A DNA stretch of 64,000 bases from Thunnus maccoyii. Its lineage: Eukaryota; Chordata; Actinopteri; Scombriformes; Scombridae. The notes under the pieces were generated by a model. That model saw only the letters and a list, made by a program, of their open reading frames with translations. It ran no database searches and was not told the origin of the DNA. Location: positions 18,963,001-19,027,000 of the forward strand of contig NC_056539.1 in assembly GCF_910596095.1 (NCBI RefSeq), written 5' to 3'. The position numbers were made by a program, and so were the translations under genes. Of the stretch, positions 61,535-64,000 are shown in pieces; position 1 is the stretch's first letter, and each line of letters opens with the position of its first letter.

Positions 61535-64000
<2,466 letters not shown>

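Overview
This window looks like nuclear DNA of a teleost fish, probably a percomorph. The evidence is vertebrate GT-AG gene structure with short introns, two genes that neighbour each other on human chromosome 2q37 (C2orf72 and PSMD1), and several short repeats that I recognise as teleost families: tRNA-derived SINEs, hAT-type MITEs, a DUF6589-type transposon-like gene and a Ty3/gypsy remnant. Nothing here is prokaryotic. Many long open frames in the window are chance frames or run through CA/TG repeats.

Layout. Positions 1 to about 51,900 hold no gene I can support. This long gene-poor tract mixes AT-rich sequence with complex, GC-balanced blocks that resemble a conserved regulatory landscape; conservation cannot be tested here. 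It carries many (TG)n microsatellites, a few SINEs and MITEs, and a transposon island at about 23.4 to 30.5 kb. In that island are a decayed DUF6589-type gene on the minus strand, a broken gypsy integrase on the plus strand, two complete hAT-type MITEs with perfect 8-bp target duplications, and a short TTAGGG array. Two 264-bp segments 35.7 kb apart (8991-9254 and 44666-44929) align without a gap at about 86% identity and look like a duplicated non-coding element.

Positions 51,980 to the end form a compact plus-strand gene cluster. First is a multi-exon gene for a predicted secreted protein that I do not recognise (51,980-55,639). About 400 bases later comes a three-exon gene that I assign to C2orf72 (56,043-58,383, with polyA signal at 59,148). 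After a repeat-rich gap comes the start of psmd1 (61,535 to beyond 64,000), encoding the N-terminus of the Rpn2 subunit of the 26S proteasome. A dispersed repeat of about 1.25 kb ends only about 250 bases before the psmd1 start codon. The three genes share orientation but I see no functional link between them; the C2orf72-PSMD1 adjacency is a synteny block shared with mammals.
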